This document shows positions 36,791-46,318 of a stretch of DNA of 64,000 bases, piece after piece (the first letter of the stretch is position 1; every line of letters begins with the position of its first letter). The DNA comes from Larkinella sp. C7 (GTDB lineage Bacteria > Bacteroidota > Bacteroidia > Cytophagales > Spirosomataceae). The position numbers were made by a program, and so were the translations under genes. Location: the NCBI RefSeq assembly GCF_006149005.1, contig NZ_VBSL01000010.1, forward strand, positions 165,424 through 229,423, in the 5' to 3' direction. The notes under the pieces are model-generated. The model worked only from the letters and a program-made list of their open reading frames with translations, was not told where the DNA came from and searched no databases.

Positions 36791-39700
36791 TTATAATTTA
36801 ATCTGTAAAAACGTACCCGGTTTGTCGGGATTGGCGATAAACCAGGCGGGGTTCCCGTCCGCATCGCGACCCAAACGGGCTTCCGGAACGGGCGGTTCGT
36901 GGTAGCGGCCGGACGCGATCACTTTGTTTTCTTTCGGTGGGCGGACCGGCGCAATGGATTTGAAAATATCCGCGTCGATCATTTCCTGAATGCATTCCCG
37001 GAACGCGGCCAGCACCTGATCAATTTCGGCATCGGTATGCGCTTCGGTAATGAAACACGGAAAACCGTCCCAGATGTGAATGCCTTTTTCGCGCATCAAC
37101 ACGAACAGCAGCTCGCTATACGGTATTTCTTCTTTGGGCTTGATTTTCCAGAGCGAGCCAAACTGGGCCACATACAACGGAATCTGATGGCGATCAAATT
37201 CGGCATTTAACTCCCGTGCAATGCGCTCGGCCTTGTGGGTCAATCCCTTTTGCAAACCCGGCCCAACCTCCCGCAGGTGCAGCAACGAAGCCTTCGCCGT
37301 AGCCAGGGCGAGGGGATGCCGGACAAACGTACCGGCAAAATAGGTCACGCCTTTTTCGGGAAACGACGCGTCGCCGTATTGCCAGAAACCGCCATCGAGC
37401 ACGTCCATATACTCCTTGTGGCCCGCAATGATCCCGATCGGAATGCCGCCACCCACTACTTTCCCGTAGGAAGCCAGATCGGCTTTGATGCCGAACATCG
37501 CCTGTGTTCCACCGGGATGCATCCGAAAACCGGTAATGACTTCATCGAAAATGAGCGCCGTTCCCGACGACGCGGTGATGCTCCGCACTTCTTTCAGAAA
37601 GTCGATCGGCACGAATTCCGGCCGACGGCTTTGCACCGGCTCCACCAGCACGGCCGCCAGTTCGTGCGCCCGTTCCCGGATAATTCTCAGACTTTCGTCC
37701 GTGCCGTAGTCCAGTATCAGCATGTTCTGAACCGACTCGGGCATGATGCCCGGTGCAGCCGGAAACGATTTCAGTTTTTTGGTCCCCCGCACAATCACTT
37801 CGTCGACGATGCCGTGGTAGGAACCCGTGAAGGCCACCACCAGCGAGCGTCCTGTAACGGTCCGCGCAATCCGCATCGCACCCAGCACGGCTTCCGAACC
37901 CGTGCTGCACAGAGCCGCCCGGTCGAAACCGGTGAAGTCACAAATCAGCCGGCAAACCTCGCCCGCCAGTTCGTGCTGCGGGCCGATTTCAAAGCCCTTT
38001 TCGATCTGCTCGTGCAACGCCTTCTTCACAAAATCAGGCTGGTAACCAAACATATTGGAGCCAAACCCATTGAGCATATCGATGTACTCATTGCCATCGA
38101 CATCCCACAACCGGCTGCCTTTGGACTGGTTGATCACGATGGAATAGACCAGTTCTTTCGTCAGCGGTTTGAATCCGGAAACCACCCTCGGATCGGCCAT
38201 GTAGGCCCGGTGCGCCTGGTTGTAGTTTTTACTCCCGCCGGTTTTCTGGTTATACCGACGAATCAGTTGTTGCAGGAAATGCTTTTGTTTCGGGCTTAAT
38301 TCTGTGCTCTGACGCTCGATGCGGGCACTGGCTCCAAACGGTTTTTTAATCTCAATTTCCTCTTCCGGCGTCAAATCCGGTGTTTTGGCCGGAACCATCG
38401 GTTCAGTTAATGCTTTTCCGTTCGGATTGGGCAGGGCGGTCGGCGACGGTTGCGACGCGGGTGGATTTCCCTGCATCATGGCAATCTGTTTGGCCAGAAT
38501 CTGCACCTGCTGGGCCATTAAACCCAGAACCGTATCATTCGTGCCGACGGCAACGGCTGCCGGAATGTGATGGGCCGGTGACGGAGCCGATGCCTGTGGA
38601 ATGGGCTGCGAAACCGGTTTCGGCGCGTAGTGTTCTGCCGGTAAGGCCTGGTCCAGATACGCAACCAGACTGTCGATTGTGGCGTATTCTTCATTCAGTT
38701 GCCGGAACGTGATGGGCAGACCAAATTCTCTCTTTAAGGTGATGGATACCTGGGTGAGCAGCAACGAATCGAGTCCCATTTCCAGAAAACTCATGTCGGG
38801 CAGCACGCCTTCCATTTCAAGGCCGGAAGCTTCTCCCAGCATTTCTTTGACCTTATTGATCAATACGTCTTTTCTCATCACGATAGGGGGGGATATTGTA
38901 GTATCGGTAACCGGGCCAGCCATCGGTATAACCGCAAAAGCCGACGCGTCCGGGGGATCGACAACTGGCAGCGGGGGAACGATGGGATCAACCCAATAGC
39001 GTTTTTTATCAAAAGCGTAAGTCGGCAGACTGACTTTCACGCGGTTTTGGTTCAAATAGAAGGCCTTCCAATCGGGTTCCAGGCCACTGATCCAGAGTTG
39101 CCCCAGGGCTTTCAGCAGGGATTCATACTCCGACTGCACGCCTTTTTTATCCAGACTGGTGATGATGGGAACCGGTCGGGAACCGGCCTGCTGGCGGGCA
39201 AACGTCGTCGTGGCATTGCCGGGTCCGACCTCGATCAGCAGCGGTTGATTGAAAGCCAGGCTACACTCCAGGGCCTCCGAAAAGCGCACGGTCAAACGCA
39301 AATGTTTCGCCCAGTATGCCGGGTCAGTTGCCTGTGCATCCGTCAATAGCCTGCCGCTCACCGTGGATATGATGCGCTTTTGGGGCGGGTTCAGCACCAC
39401 CTCATCAACAATTTTCCGGAACGAAGCCACCACGGGTTCCATCATCACCGAATGAAAGGCGTGGCTCGTCTGCAACACCCGGTTCGGAATTCCTTTTCCG
39501 TCCAGAACGCTGGCAAAAGCCGCGATGTCTTCGTCGTGACCGGCCACCACGCACAGTTTTTGGCTGTTGATGGCGGCAATCGACAACGGCTCCGGCATGA
39601 GGGTTCCGATCTGATCGGCTTCCATCCGAACCGATAACATGCTTCCCCGGGGCAGTTCGCTCACCAGCCGACCCCGCACCGCAACCAGTTTCAGCGCATC

Positions 39701-42700
39701 GGCCAGCGAAAAAACACCCGCCAGGTGGGCCGCCACAAACTCGCCAATGCTGTGTCCACACAGCAGCGACGGTTCAATGCCCCAGCTCATCCACAGTTTG
39801 GCCAACGCATATTCGGTTACAAACAAAGCGGGCTGGGTAAACCGCGTATTTTTTAGTTTCTCTTCGGCTTTGGCATTCCCCTCGTTCGGATACAAAACCG
39901 TCCGGATGTCAGTTTCCAGGTACGCACCCAACGCTTCGGCACATGCGTCGACGGCCTGCCGGTATACGGCTTCGTTTTCGTAAAGCTCGCGTCCCATGTT
40001 CAGGTATTGCGAACCCTGACCCGGAAACAGGAAAACCACCTCACCCGGTATTTCTCTGATCGATTTTACTTCGTGCGAAGCCCCCGAACTGGCCAGCAGT
40101 TTTTCGGCCAGCTCGTCGGTGGTGGACGCCACCGCAAACCGTCGGTGCTGGAAAGCCGCCCGGCTGGTTTGCAGCGTGAAGGCCACATCCGCCAGCTTCA
40201 GGTGACGGTTTTGCTGCAGATGATTCGCCAGAAGCGGGCCGTACAAGTCCCGGCTCGCGATTGATTTGGCCGACCAGGTAATCAACTGCACTGGTTTTTT
40301 CGTGGCCGGTTCGGCTGCGGTTTCAACCGGTATTTCCGTGGGATATTCTTCCAGAACCACGTGAACGTTCGTGCCGCCGACACCGAATGAGCTGACACCA
40401 GCCCGGCGGGGATCGGACGTTTGCGCCCATTCTGTCAAGGCCGTATTCACGAAAAACGGACTGTTGCCGAAATCGATTGCCGGGTTGGGGGCACTATAGT
40501 GAATGGACGACGGAATCTGTTTGTGACGCAGGGCCAATACGGTTTTGATAAAGCCAGCCACCCCGGCGGCCGTGGTTAAATGGCCCATGTTGCTTTTGAT
40601 GGACCCGATGGCGCAGAACTGGGTGGCGGTTTGCGCGCCAAAAGCCATTTTCAACCCCTCGATTTCGATGGGATCACCAATCGGCGTGGCGGTTCCGTGG
40701 GCTTCCACATACCCGATGGTCGACGGATCGACGCGGGCATCCTGGAGCGCCATGGCAATGGCTCCCGCCTGTCCTTCGGCATTCGGAGCGGTGAAGCTGC
40801 CTTTGCCACCGCCGTCGTTGTTGATGCCAACGCCTTTGATCACCGCCAGAATGGTGTCGCCATCCCGCCGGGCGTCTTCCAGCCCTTTCAGCAACACGAT
40901 GCCCGCGCCATCGCTGAAAACCGTACCCCGCGCGTCGGCACTGAACGGGCGACAATGGCCGTCGTTGCTCAACATGGCCCCTTCCTGATACAGATACCCG
41001 CTGTTGATCGGCTGGGCAATGGCCGCACCACCCGCCAGCGCCATATCGCACTGCCCGTTCCGGATGCTGTCGACAGCCTGGGCAATGGCCAGCAGCGAGG
41101 TCGAACAAGCCGATTGCACTGTCACCGCCGGGCCGCGCAGGTTCAGTGCATACGCCGTGCGGGTGGCAATGTAATCTTTATCGTTGGCCGTCATCACCTG
41201 AAAACTGCCAACCCGTTCCACCAGCTCCGTATGCGGCAGCACGTTGGTGTAGTAATAGGTGTTGTTGCGGCACCCCCCAAAAACGCCGATCGAGCCGTCG
41301 TACTGTTGGGGAACATAGCCCGCGCTTTCCAGCGCTTCCCAGGCGATTTCCAGGAAGATGCGGTGTTGCGGGTCCATCAATTCCGCCAGGCGGGGGTTGA
41401 TGCCGAAGAAGGTCGGATCGAATTCTTCGGGTTTGTTGATAACGCCCCGGGCTTTTACATAGTCCGCGTCGTTCCGTAATCCGGGGGGAATGGACGAATC
41501 CAGTTCCGCTTCGGTGAAGAAGTGAGTCGTTTCTTTTCCTTCTTTTAGAAGCGTCCAGAGAGCTTCGATGGAATCGGCACCGGGGAACCGCCCCGCCATG
41601 CCGATCACGGCGACATCCTGCGTTGCCGCCTTTTCTTTGCGCTTCGGGATCTTGCGTTGGCCGTCATTTTCCGTTCCCAGAAAAGTCGCAAGGCCCCTGA
41701 TGGTCGGTTGCTGATAGAGTTTTGTAATCGGAACGCTGTAGCCAAATCGTCTTTTTAAACCTGCGACGGCCGAAATCGCCAGCAACGAATTACCGCCCAG
41801 TTCGAAGAAATTATCATCCCTGCCCACCTTGTCCAGTTGCAGGAGTTCGGCCCATACGGTTTCGATCTGACGCTCCATTGGGGAAACCGGAGCCGTATAG
41901 ACGTCGGATAAGGACGCGCGGTCGAGTCGTGGTGTTCCCAACGCTTTTTTATCCACTTTGCCATTGGCGGTCAACGGCAGGGCGGCCATTTGAATGAACA
42001 GGGACGGCAGCATATATTCGGGAAGTTTGCCGGCCAGATACTGCCGGATGGCTCCATTCGTAAGTTCGCTGTTGACCACCACATAAGCGACCAATCGCCG
42101 GTCGGTCGTCCGGTCGTCCTGCACAAGGACAACGCACTGGTCAATTGCCTCATGCGCTCCGAGGACGGTTTCGATTTCACTCAACTCGATGCGGTGCCCC
42201 CTGATTTTAACCTGATCGTCGATGCGACCCACAAATTCAATGGTTCCATCGGCCCGGTATTTGCCCGTGTCGCCGGTTTTGTAGACCCGTTCCCCCGGTT
42301 TTGTGCCAAAAGGATTGGCAATAAATTTCTCCGCTGTCAGCGTACGGTGATTGAGATACCCCCGCGCCACGCCCGCACCACCGATGTAGATTTCGCCCGG
42401 AATACCGGCGGGAACCCGGTTTCCATCGGCTCCAACGATGTAGACTTCCGTGTTGGCGATCGGTTTTCCGATGGGCACGACTTCCAGTTCGGCCTCCGCC
42501 GGATACGGGTATTGAATCGAGCTAATCGTTGCTTCAGTCGGTCCGTATTTGTTGTAGAACCGGACCTGCGAACCCCAGGCTTTGGCCAGATCGGGCGGAC
42601 AAATCTCTCCGGCGGCAACGACTCTTTTTAAACTGCCGTAGGGTGCAGCGGGAATGTATCGCAATAAACTCGGCGTTGAATGCAGGTGCGTGATGCGTTG

Positions 42701-43441
42701 TTCCTGCATCACACGCACCACTTCATCGGGATTGAACAGCGATTCTTTCCGGATCAGCACCAGTTTCGCGCCGTTGCAGAGCGCCAGAAAAATCTGTTCG
42801 ACCGACGGATCGAAGGCATAGTTGCTGGTTTGCAGAATGGCGTCATCATCCTGAATGCCAAACTCCTGCGATTGGCTTTGGATGAAGTTGCTCAGGTTCC
42901 GGTGTTCGATTAAAACCCCTTTTGGCCGCCCCGTCGAGCCGGAGGTATAGATTACATAAGCCAGATGATCGGACGACAAGGCGGTTTCTACGGGTTCCGT
43001 GGCTTCATTCGCGATCGTTTCCCAATCGGTGGTCAGGCAGATCGATTCAACCTCCTGGTTGTGTTTGGGCAGCACCATACCGGAAGTTGAATCCGTCACA
43101 ACCACTTGGGCCGCTACATCGGACAACAGATACTGAATGCGTTCGGCCGGATATTCGGGGTCGATGGGAACGTAGGCCCCACCCGCTTTCAGAATCCCCA
43201 TGATACCGATTACCATTTCCAGCGAACGGCTGACACAGATCGGCACCAGGGTTTCTTCTTTTACCCCTTTTTTTCGTAAAAAACCGGCTAACTGATTCGA
43301 CTTTTCATCCAGTTCCCGGTAGCTGAGCTGACGGCTCTCAAACTGCACGGCAACCCGATCAGGAGACTTTCTTACCTGCACGGCAAACAAGGCGACGACG
43401 GTTTTATCCAAATCGAAACTCATTCTTGAGAACTCATCCAT
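36791..43441 (-). CDS. Hybrid NRPS-PKS A-PCP-KS-AT-ACP-aminotransferase, loading and extension protein
   Basis: About 2216 residues from the ATG at 43441 (TTG 43450 is less likely). There is no condensation domain in front, so the A domain (YTSGSTGRPKG about 168; NKYGPTEAT; NGKVDKKAL about 495) starts the chain. Its pocket reads D-P-E-H-V-A-K-I-S-K; Asp at the first position suggests an alpha-amino acid, but I do not know the substrate. A PCP (LGGNSL about 553) follows, then KS (DVAVIGMAGRFPG about 612; Cys in SACSTS about 778) and AT (GHSIGEF about 1233; HAFHS, a malonyl type). No KR, DH or ER is present. ACP (MGLDSL about 1557) comes next, then a Pro-rich linker and a class III aminotransferase (PLP Lys in YGKVVGGG about 1993), as in MycA or McyE. 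It ends with NPAWFIANPDKPGTFLQIKL, a linker usually fused to a C domain. Confidence 0.94.
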   Translation of the reverse strand: MDEFSRMSFDLDKTVVALFAVQVRKSPDRVAVQFESRQLSYRELDEKSNQLAGFLRKKGVKEETLVPICVSRSLEMVIGIMGILKAGGAYVPIDPEYPAERIQYLLSDVAAQVVVTDSTSGMVLPKHNQEVESICLTTDWETIANEATEPVETALSSDHLAYVIYTSGSTGRPKGVLIEHRNLSNFIQSQSQEFGIQDDDAILQTSNYAFDPSVEQIFLALCNGAKLVLIRKESLFNPDEVVRVMQEQRITHLHSTPSLLRYIPAAPYGSLKRVVAAGEICPPDLAKAWGSQVRFYNKYGPTEATISSIQYPYPAEAELEVVPIGKPIANTEVYIVGADGNRVPAGIPGEIYIGGAGVARGYLNHRTLTAEKFIANPFGTKPGERVYKTGDTGKYRADGTIEFVGRIDDQVKIRGHRIELSEIETVLGAHEAIDQCVVLVQDDRTTDRRLVAYVVVNSELTNGAIRQYLAGKLPEYMLPSLFIQMAALPLTANGKVDKKALGTPRLDRASLSDVYTAPVSPMERQIETVWAELLQLDKVGRDDNFFELGGNSLLAISAVAGLKRRFGYSVPITKLYQQPTIRGLATFLGTENDGQRKIPKRKEKAATQDVAVIGMAGRFPGADSIEALWTLLKEGKETTHFFTEAELDSSIPPGLRNDADYVKARGVINKPEEFDPTFFGINPRLAELMDPQHRIFLEIAWEALESAGYVPQQYDGSIGVFGGCRNNTYYYTNVLPHTELVERVGSFQVMTANDKDYIATRTAYALNLRGPAVTVQSACSTSLLAIAQAVDSIRNGQCDMALAGGAAIAQPINSGYLYQEGAMLSNDGHCRPFSADARGTVFSDGAGIVLLKGLEDARRDGDTILAVIKGVGINNDGGGKGSFTAPNAEGQAGAIAMALQDARVDPSTIGYVEAHGTATPIGDPIEIEGLKMAFGAQTATQFCAIGSIKSNMGHLTTAAGVAGFIKTVLALRHKQIPSSIHYSAPNPAIDFGNSPFFVNTALTEWAQTSDPRRAGVSSFGVGGTNVHVVLEEYPTEIPVETAAEPATKKPVQLITWSAKSIASRDLYGPLLANHLQQNRHLKLADVAFTLQTSRAAFQHRRFAVASTTDELAEKLLASSGASHEVKSIREIPGEVVFLFPGQGSQYLNMGRELYENEAVYRQAVDACAEALGAYLETDIRTVLYPNEGNAKAEEKLKNTRFTQPALFVTEYALAKLWMSWGIEPSLLCGHSIGEFVAAHLAGVFSLADALKLVAVRGRLVSELPRGSMLSVRMEADQIGTLMPEPLSIAAINSQKLCVVAGHDEDIAAFASVLDGKGIPNRVLQTSHAFHSVMMEPVVASFRKIVDEVVLNPPQKRIISTVSGRLLTDAQATDPAYWAKHLRLTVRFSEALECSLAFNQPLLIEVGPGNATTTFARQQAGSRPVPIITSLDKKGVQSEYESLLKALGQLWISGLEPDWKAFYLNQNRVKVSLPTYAFDKKRYWVDPIVPPLPVVDPPDASAFAVIPMAGPVTDTTISPPIVMRKDVLINKVKEMLGEASGLEMEGVLPDMSFLEMGLDSLLLTQVSITLKREFGLPITFRQLNEEYATIDSLVAYLDQALPAEHYAPKPVSQPIPQASAPSPAHHIPAAVAVGTNDTVLGLMAQQVQILAKQIAMMQGNPPASQPSPTALPNPNGKALTEPMVPAKTPDLTPEEEIEIKKPFGASARIERQSTELSPKQKHFLQQLIRRYNQKTGGSKNYNQAHRAYMADPRVVSGFKPLTKELVYSIVINQSKGSRLWDVDGNEYIDMLNGFGSNMFGYQPDFVKKALHEQIEKGFEIGPQHELAGEVCRLICDFTGFDRAALCSTGSEAVLGAMRIARTVTGRSLVVAFTGSYHGIVDEVIVRGTKKLKSFPAAPGIMPESVQNMLILDYGTDESLRIIRERAHELAAVLVEPVQSRRPEFVPIDFLKEVRSITASSGTALIFDEVITGFRMHPGGTQAMFGIKADLASYGKVVGGGIPIGIIAGHKEYMDVLDGGFWQYGDASFPEKGVTYFAGTFVRHPLALATAKASLLHLREVGPGLQKGLTHKAERIARELNAEFDRHQIPLYVAQFGSLWKIKPKEEIPYSELLFVLMREKGIHIWDGFPCFITEAHTDAEIDQVLAAFRECIQEMIDADIFKSIAPVRPPKENKVIASGRYHEPPVPEARLGRDADGNPAWFIANPDKPGTFLQIKL

Positions 43442-43458
43442 GTGTATCAAACCGGTTG

Positions 43459-43488
43459 AAAGTGTATGCTCAGGCTGTTATTTGTCAA
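43459..43488 (-). promoter_or_regulatory. Possible internal promoter before the hybrid NRPS-PKS gene
   Basis: On the minus strand TTG (43486-43488) and TACACTTT (43459-43466) are 19 bases apart, the Bacteroidota -33/-7 spacing. The -7 box deviates from TAnnTTTG. It would leave a leader of only about 12 bases. It could give the assembly line expression independent of the polysaccharide genes. Confidence 0.3.
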
Positions 43489-43521
43489 TTACTCTCCAGA
43501 TTTCCGCGTATTGCTTCCGGT

Positions 43522-44862
43522 CTACCGGGTAATTCCCTCCTTCTCTATATCCGTTTCCTCGCTCGCAAAACGCTCCTTAAAGACGTCTTCCGCAGGTGCT
43601 GTTTCCAGGAAAACCGGTGATGCTTTGCAGGACGGATCGCCAATTTTGAGCAACTCCCGCATAAAATCACGCAATGTCTTTTCCTTGTTCAGGTACTTTT
43701 CCGCATACGTTCTCGCATGGTGCCGAAAAGCCGTTAAATCCGCAAGCAGGGCTTTGTCGATGGCGTCTTTCAGGGCTACAGCCGATTCCGGTTCAATCAG
43801 GACGCCCATGCGGTGGTGCTGCACGACATCATGCAAAGTCGTTCCCGGAACGGCAGAAACCAGAGCGAAACCGCCGGCGGCCAGAATTCCGGTTAATTTT
43901 GACGGCAGAACCAAGTCTGAAGCCGATTTTTTCTGCAATACCAGGTGAATATCAGCCGTCGCCAAAAGGGCTGACAACTTTTCATAGGGCTGCAAGGGGT
44001 AAAATTTCACATTCGTCAAGGCATACTCCCGCACGAGCGTTTCGAGTTTGCCCTGGCCCCCGCCGGTTCCGAAAAACAAAAATTTCACATCGGGTTGGCT
44101 CACAAAAGCCCGGGCAGCCTGGATGATGATTTCCAGTCCCTGCTTTTCGCCGAGATTTCCGGAATAAAGCACGACTTTGTCCGAAGGTTGCAAGCCCAGT
44201 TCGGCCCGCAGCGATTGCGTTTGCGGCAAGGGTTTGATGTACGTCCCATCGACCCAGTTCGGAAACAAAACGCACCCGGATTGAATCCCTTTTTTCAGGG
44301 CTACTTTCCGCACCATTCCCTCGCTGATGGTCGACACAACCCGGCTCTGCTTCAGAATATGGGATTCGACCCGGAACATGGTTTGTAGGAAATGGCGGTT
44401 TTTGATCATGCCCAGTTCTTTGGCCATATCGATCTGCAAGTCCTGAATATGGCACCAGAGCGGTACGCGCCGGATTTGGCTGTAAATGGTCGGCACCAGG
44501 CCCAGATGAAACGGGGGAGCCACACAGATCACCACATCGTAGCGCTTCGTAAAGAAAATCCGCACCCAGAAAAACAGGCTGCTGAGTACGAATGAAAACT
44601 CGTGCAGAATGCGTTTCAAGGCCGTTACCTCACGCGGAACGTACAGGGGGCAACGGTGGACGCGTACGCCCGCAATCCGCTCGGTATGCCACCACTTGCG
44701 CTTGTGCGACGCCTGGACGGCCCATTCGGGATAGTAGGGCATGGCGGTAATGACGTCGACCTCCTGATTCTGCTGAGCCAGCCAGGCGCCCATTTCGCCC
44801 GTATATTTCCCAATTCCGATGAGTTCGGGTGAGTAATTGATGCCGTAAATGAGTATTCTCAT
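43522..44862 (-). CDS. WcaI/WbuB-like family 4 glycosyltransferase
   Basis: A 446-residue GT-B enzyme. The N-terminus has the WcaI pattern YGINYSPELIGIGKYTGEM and AMPYYPEW. The acceptor domain has a membrane-associating stretch (FSFVLSSLFFWVRIFF), and the donor domain has VVLYSGNLGEKQGLE, FGTGGGQ and the sugar-nucleotide site ASDLVLPSKL. WcaI-type enzymes add a sugar to the lipid-linked repeat unit of colanic-acid-like polysaccharides at the inner membrane. It is the last glycosyltransferase of the cluster and ends 80 bases before the ATG of the NRPS-PKS gene. Confidence 0.88.
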   Translation of the reverse strand: MRILIYGINYSPELIGIGKYTGEMGAWLAQQNQEVDVITAMPYYPEWAVQASHKRKWWHTERIAGVRVHRCPLYVPREVTALKRILHEFSFVLSSLFFWVRIFFTKRYDVVICVAPPFHLGLVPTIYSQIRRVPLWCHIQDLQIDMAKELGMIKNRHFLQTMFRVESHILKQSRVVSTISEGMVRKVALKKGIQSGCVLFPNWVDGTYIKPLPQTQSLRAELGLQPSDKVVLYSGNLGEKQGLEIIIQAARAFVSQPDVKFLFFGTGGGQGKLETLVREYALTNVKFYPLQPYEKLSALLATADIHLVLQKKSASDLVLPSKLTGILAAGGFALVSAVPGTTLHDVVQHHRMGVLIEPESAVALKDAIDKALLADLTAFRHHARTYAEKYLNKEKTLRDFMRELLKIGDPSCKASPVFLETAPAEDVFKERFASEETDIEKEGITR

Positions 44863-44895
44863 GAAAGAAGCGTGTAAGCCGACAAAACCGGATCG

Positions 44896-45717
44896 TTACG
44901 ACTGCGCCGTTTGCAGTTCTTTGGTCTTTAGAATGATAAAGTATTCGTAGATCGCCTGCAACACGGCGTAGGTGACCCCCGCATGACCATCCAGAAATCC
45001 GCGACGCCAGATCGCCAGATAAAACCATTTGATGAGCGGGCGACCGGGCAGTTTGTAAAAGATGCCTTTCTGGTGATACCGACGCTCGCTGAAATCTTTG
45101 CTGAAAGCCGCCTTCTGAAGCGAAAACGACGTGCCGGCGTTCATATCCACCATCCGCATGGCGGCTTCCATATCCGCATACCCCAAATGCCGCTGCCACC
45201 AGAACCGGAAGCCTTTGCTGAATGGAAAATGATCCAAGAATCCCCCGATTCGGGCGACTTTTCCGTCCGGAATCGAAACGGGATTCACCAGCCGCTTGTA
45301 CTGCATTTTATCGGGCCGAAACAGCCGCAGGTAGAAGGGCGACATTTGCGCGTGTTTCAACCACCGGCCGTTCCAGGCAAAATCGCGCCGTTGAATTTCG
45401 TAGGCCACCACCTCATCGGCGCCGGGTACAAACGTTAAAAGCACCTCTTTCAGTTGTTCGGAAACCCGCTCATCCGCATCGATGTACAACACCCACTGGT
45501 GTTTGAAAGGAATGTTGGCCAATCCCCAGTTCTGGTGGGCCGACCAGTTATCGAATTTACGCTGGGTAATGGTGGCACCGGCGGCCTGGGCAATTTCCAC
45601 CGTTTTGTCCTCACTGAAGGAGTCAAAAACGTGGATGTCGTCGCACCAGGATACGGATTTTAAACAGGACGGCAGATCCTGTTCTTCATTTTTGGTAAGT
45701 ATGAGTACTGAAATCAT
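44896..45717 (-). CDS. Family 2 glycosyltransferase (WaaE/KdtX-like)
   Basis: A 273-residue GT-A enzyme with VLILTKNEEQDLPSCLKSV at the N-terminus and the metal-binding YIDADERVS (DxD) near residue 88. The rest matches the WaaE-like branch, with the YEIQRRDFAWNGRWLKH and YHQKGIFYKLPGRPL blocks and a hydrophobic C-terminal helix. It transfers one sugar from a nucleotide donor to a lipid-linked acceptor at the cytoplasmic side. It lies 33 bases upstream of the WcaI-like gene and 28 bases after the acetyltransferase gene. Confidence 0.88.
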   Translation of the reverse strand: MISVLILTKNEEQDLPSCLKSVSWCDDIHVFDSFSEDKTVEIAQAAGATITQRKFDNWSAHQNWGLANIPFKHQWVLYIDADERVSEQLKEVLLTFVPGADEVVAYEIQRRDFAWNGRWLKHAQMSPFYLRLFRPDKMQYKRLVNPVSIPDGKVARIGGFLDHFPFSKGFRFWWQRHLGYADMEAAMRMVDMNAGTSFSLQKAAFSKDFSERRYHQKGIFYKLPGRPLIKWFYLAIWRRGFLDGHAGVTYAVLQAIYEYFIILKTKELQTAQS

Positions 45718-45745
45718 TTTGTTTGCAGAATACGGCCCTGGGCCA

Positions 45746-46318
45746 TCAACTTACGACCTTACTAACGCCTTTAACCTCTCTTTTTCGAACGATTCGGGCG
45801 GGATTTCCAGCCACAATCTCGAACGGACGGACGTCTTTCGTCACCACACTGCAAGCCCCGACAATAGCCTGGGCACCCACCGTAACGCCCGGCATGACAA
45901 ACGCCCGGGCGCCGATAAAAGCGTGGGCGCCGATGACAATGGGGGCGGTTATTAAATTCCGGGCCGGCTCATCGAATGCGTGCGTTCCGGTGCAGAGATA
46001 GGCTTCCTGCGCCACCGTGGCGTGTTCGTGAATTTCGATCCGGTCCAGTGAATAGGCGTTGGCCCCATCGCCCAAACAGGCGCGGTCATGCAGCACCAGA
46101 TTCCAGGGAATCTGAATGCGGGCGTTTTGGTGAACAAACGGTTTTCCGGTTAGCTGCGCCCCGAAAACACGCAGCCAGAACAGGCGCCACGGGTTGGCGG
46201 GTTTGGGCGTCCAGGAACAGAATACCGTCCAGACCAGTTGCCAGCTTATCATTTTTATGCGCTGCGCTACCGTCCAGGGACTGTCATACGCTGACGCTTG
46301 CTGATGGGTTTTTATCAT
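45746..46318 (-). CDS. WcaF-like colanic-acid-type O-acetyltransferase
   Basis: A 190-residue left-handed beta-helix acetyltransferase. Hexapeptide repeats are evident (CLGDGANAYSLDRIEIHEHA, IVIGAHAFIGARAFVMPGVT, VGAQAIVGACSVVTKDV). The tail IVAGNPARIVRKR is the acetyl-CoA-binding end of the family. The N-terminal RLFWLRVFGAQLTGK resembles WcaF. It probably O-acetylates a sugar of the repeat unit. Its 5' end overlaps the preceding glycosyltransferase gene by 35 bases, which suggests translational coupling. Confidence 0.9.
   Translation of the reverse strand: MIKTHQQASAYDSPWTVAQRIKMISWQLVWTVFCSWTPKPANPWRLFWLRVFGAQLTGKPFVHQNARIQIPWNLVLHDRACLGDGANAYSLDRIEIHEHATVAQEAYLCTGTHAFDEPARNLITAPIVIGAHAFIGARAFVMPGVTVGAQAIVGACSVVTKDVRPFEIVAGNPARIVRKREVKGVSKVVS

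Noticed and set aside
37235..38299. 354-codon frame antisense to the aminotransferase domain
   Set aside because: Shadow of the NRPS-PKS gene; no domain seen.
31069..43441. Idea that an A domain activates the beta-alanine made by PanD
   Set aside because: Both A-domain pockets keep Asp at the first position, which binds an alpha-amino group; beta-alanine domains I know lack it.
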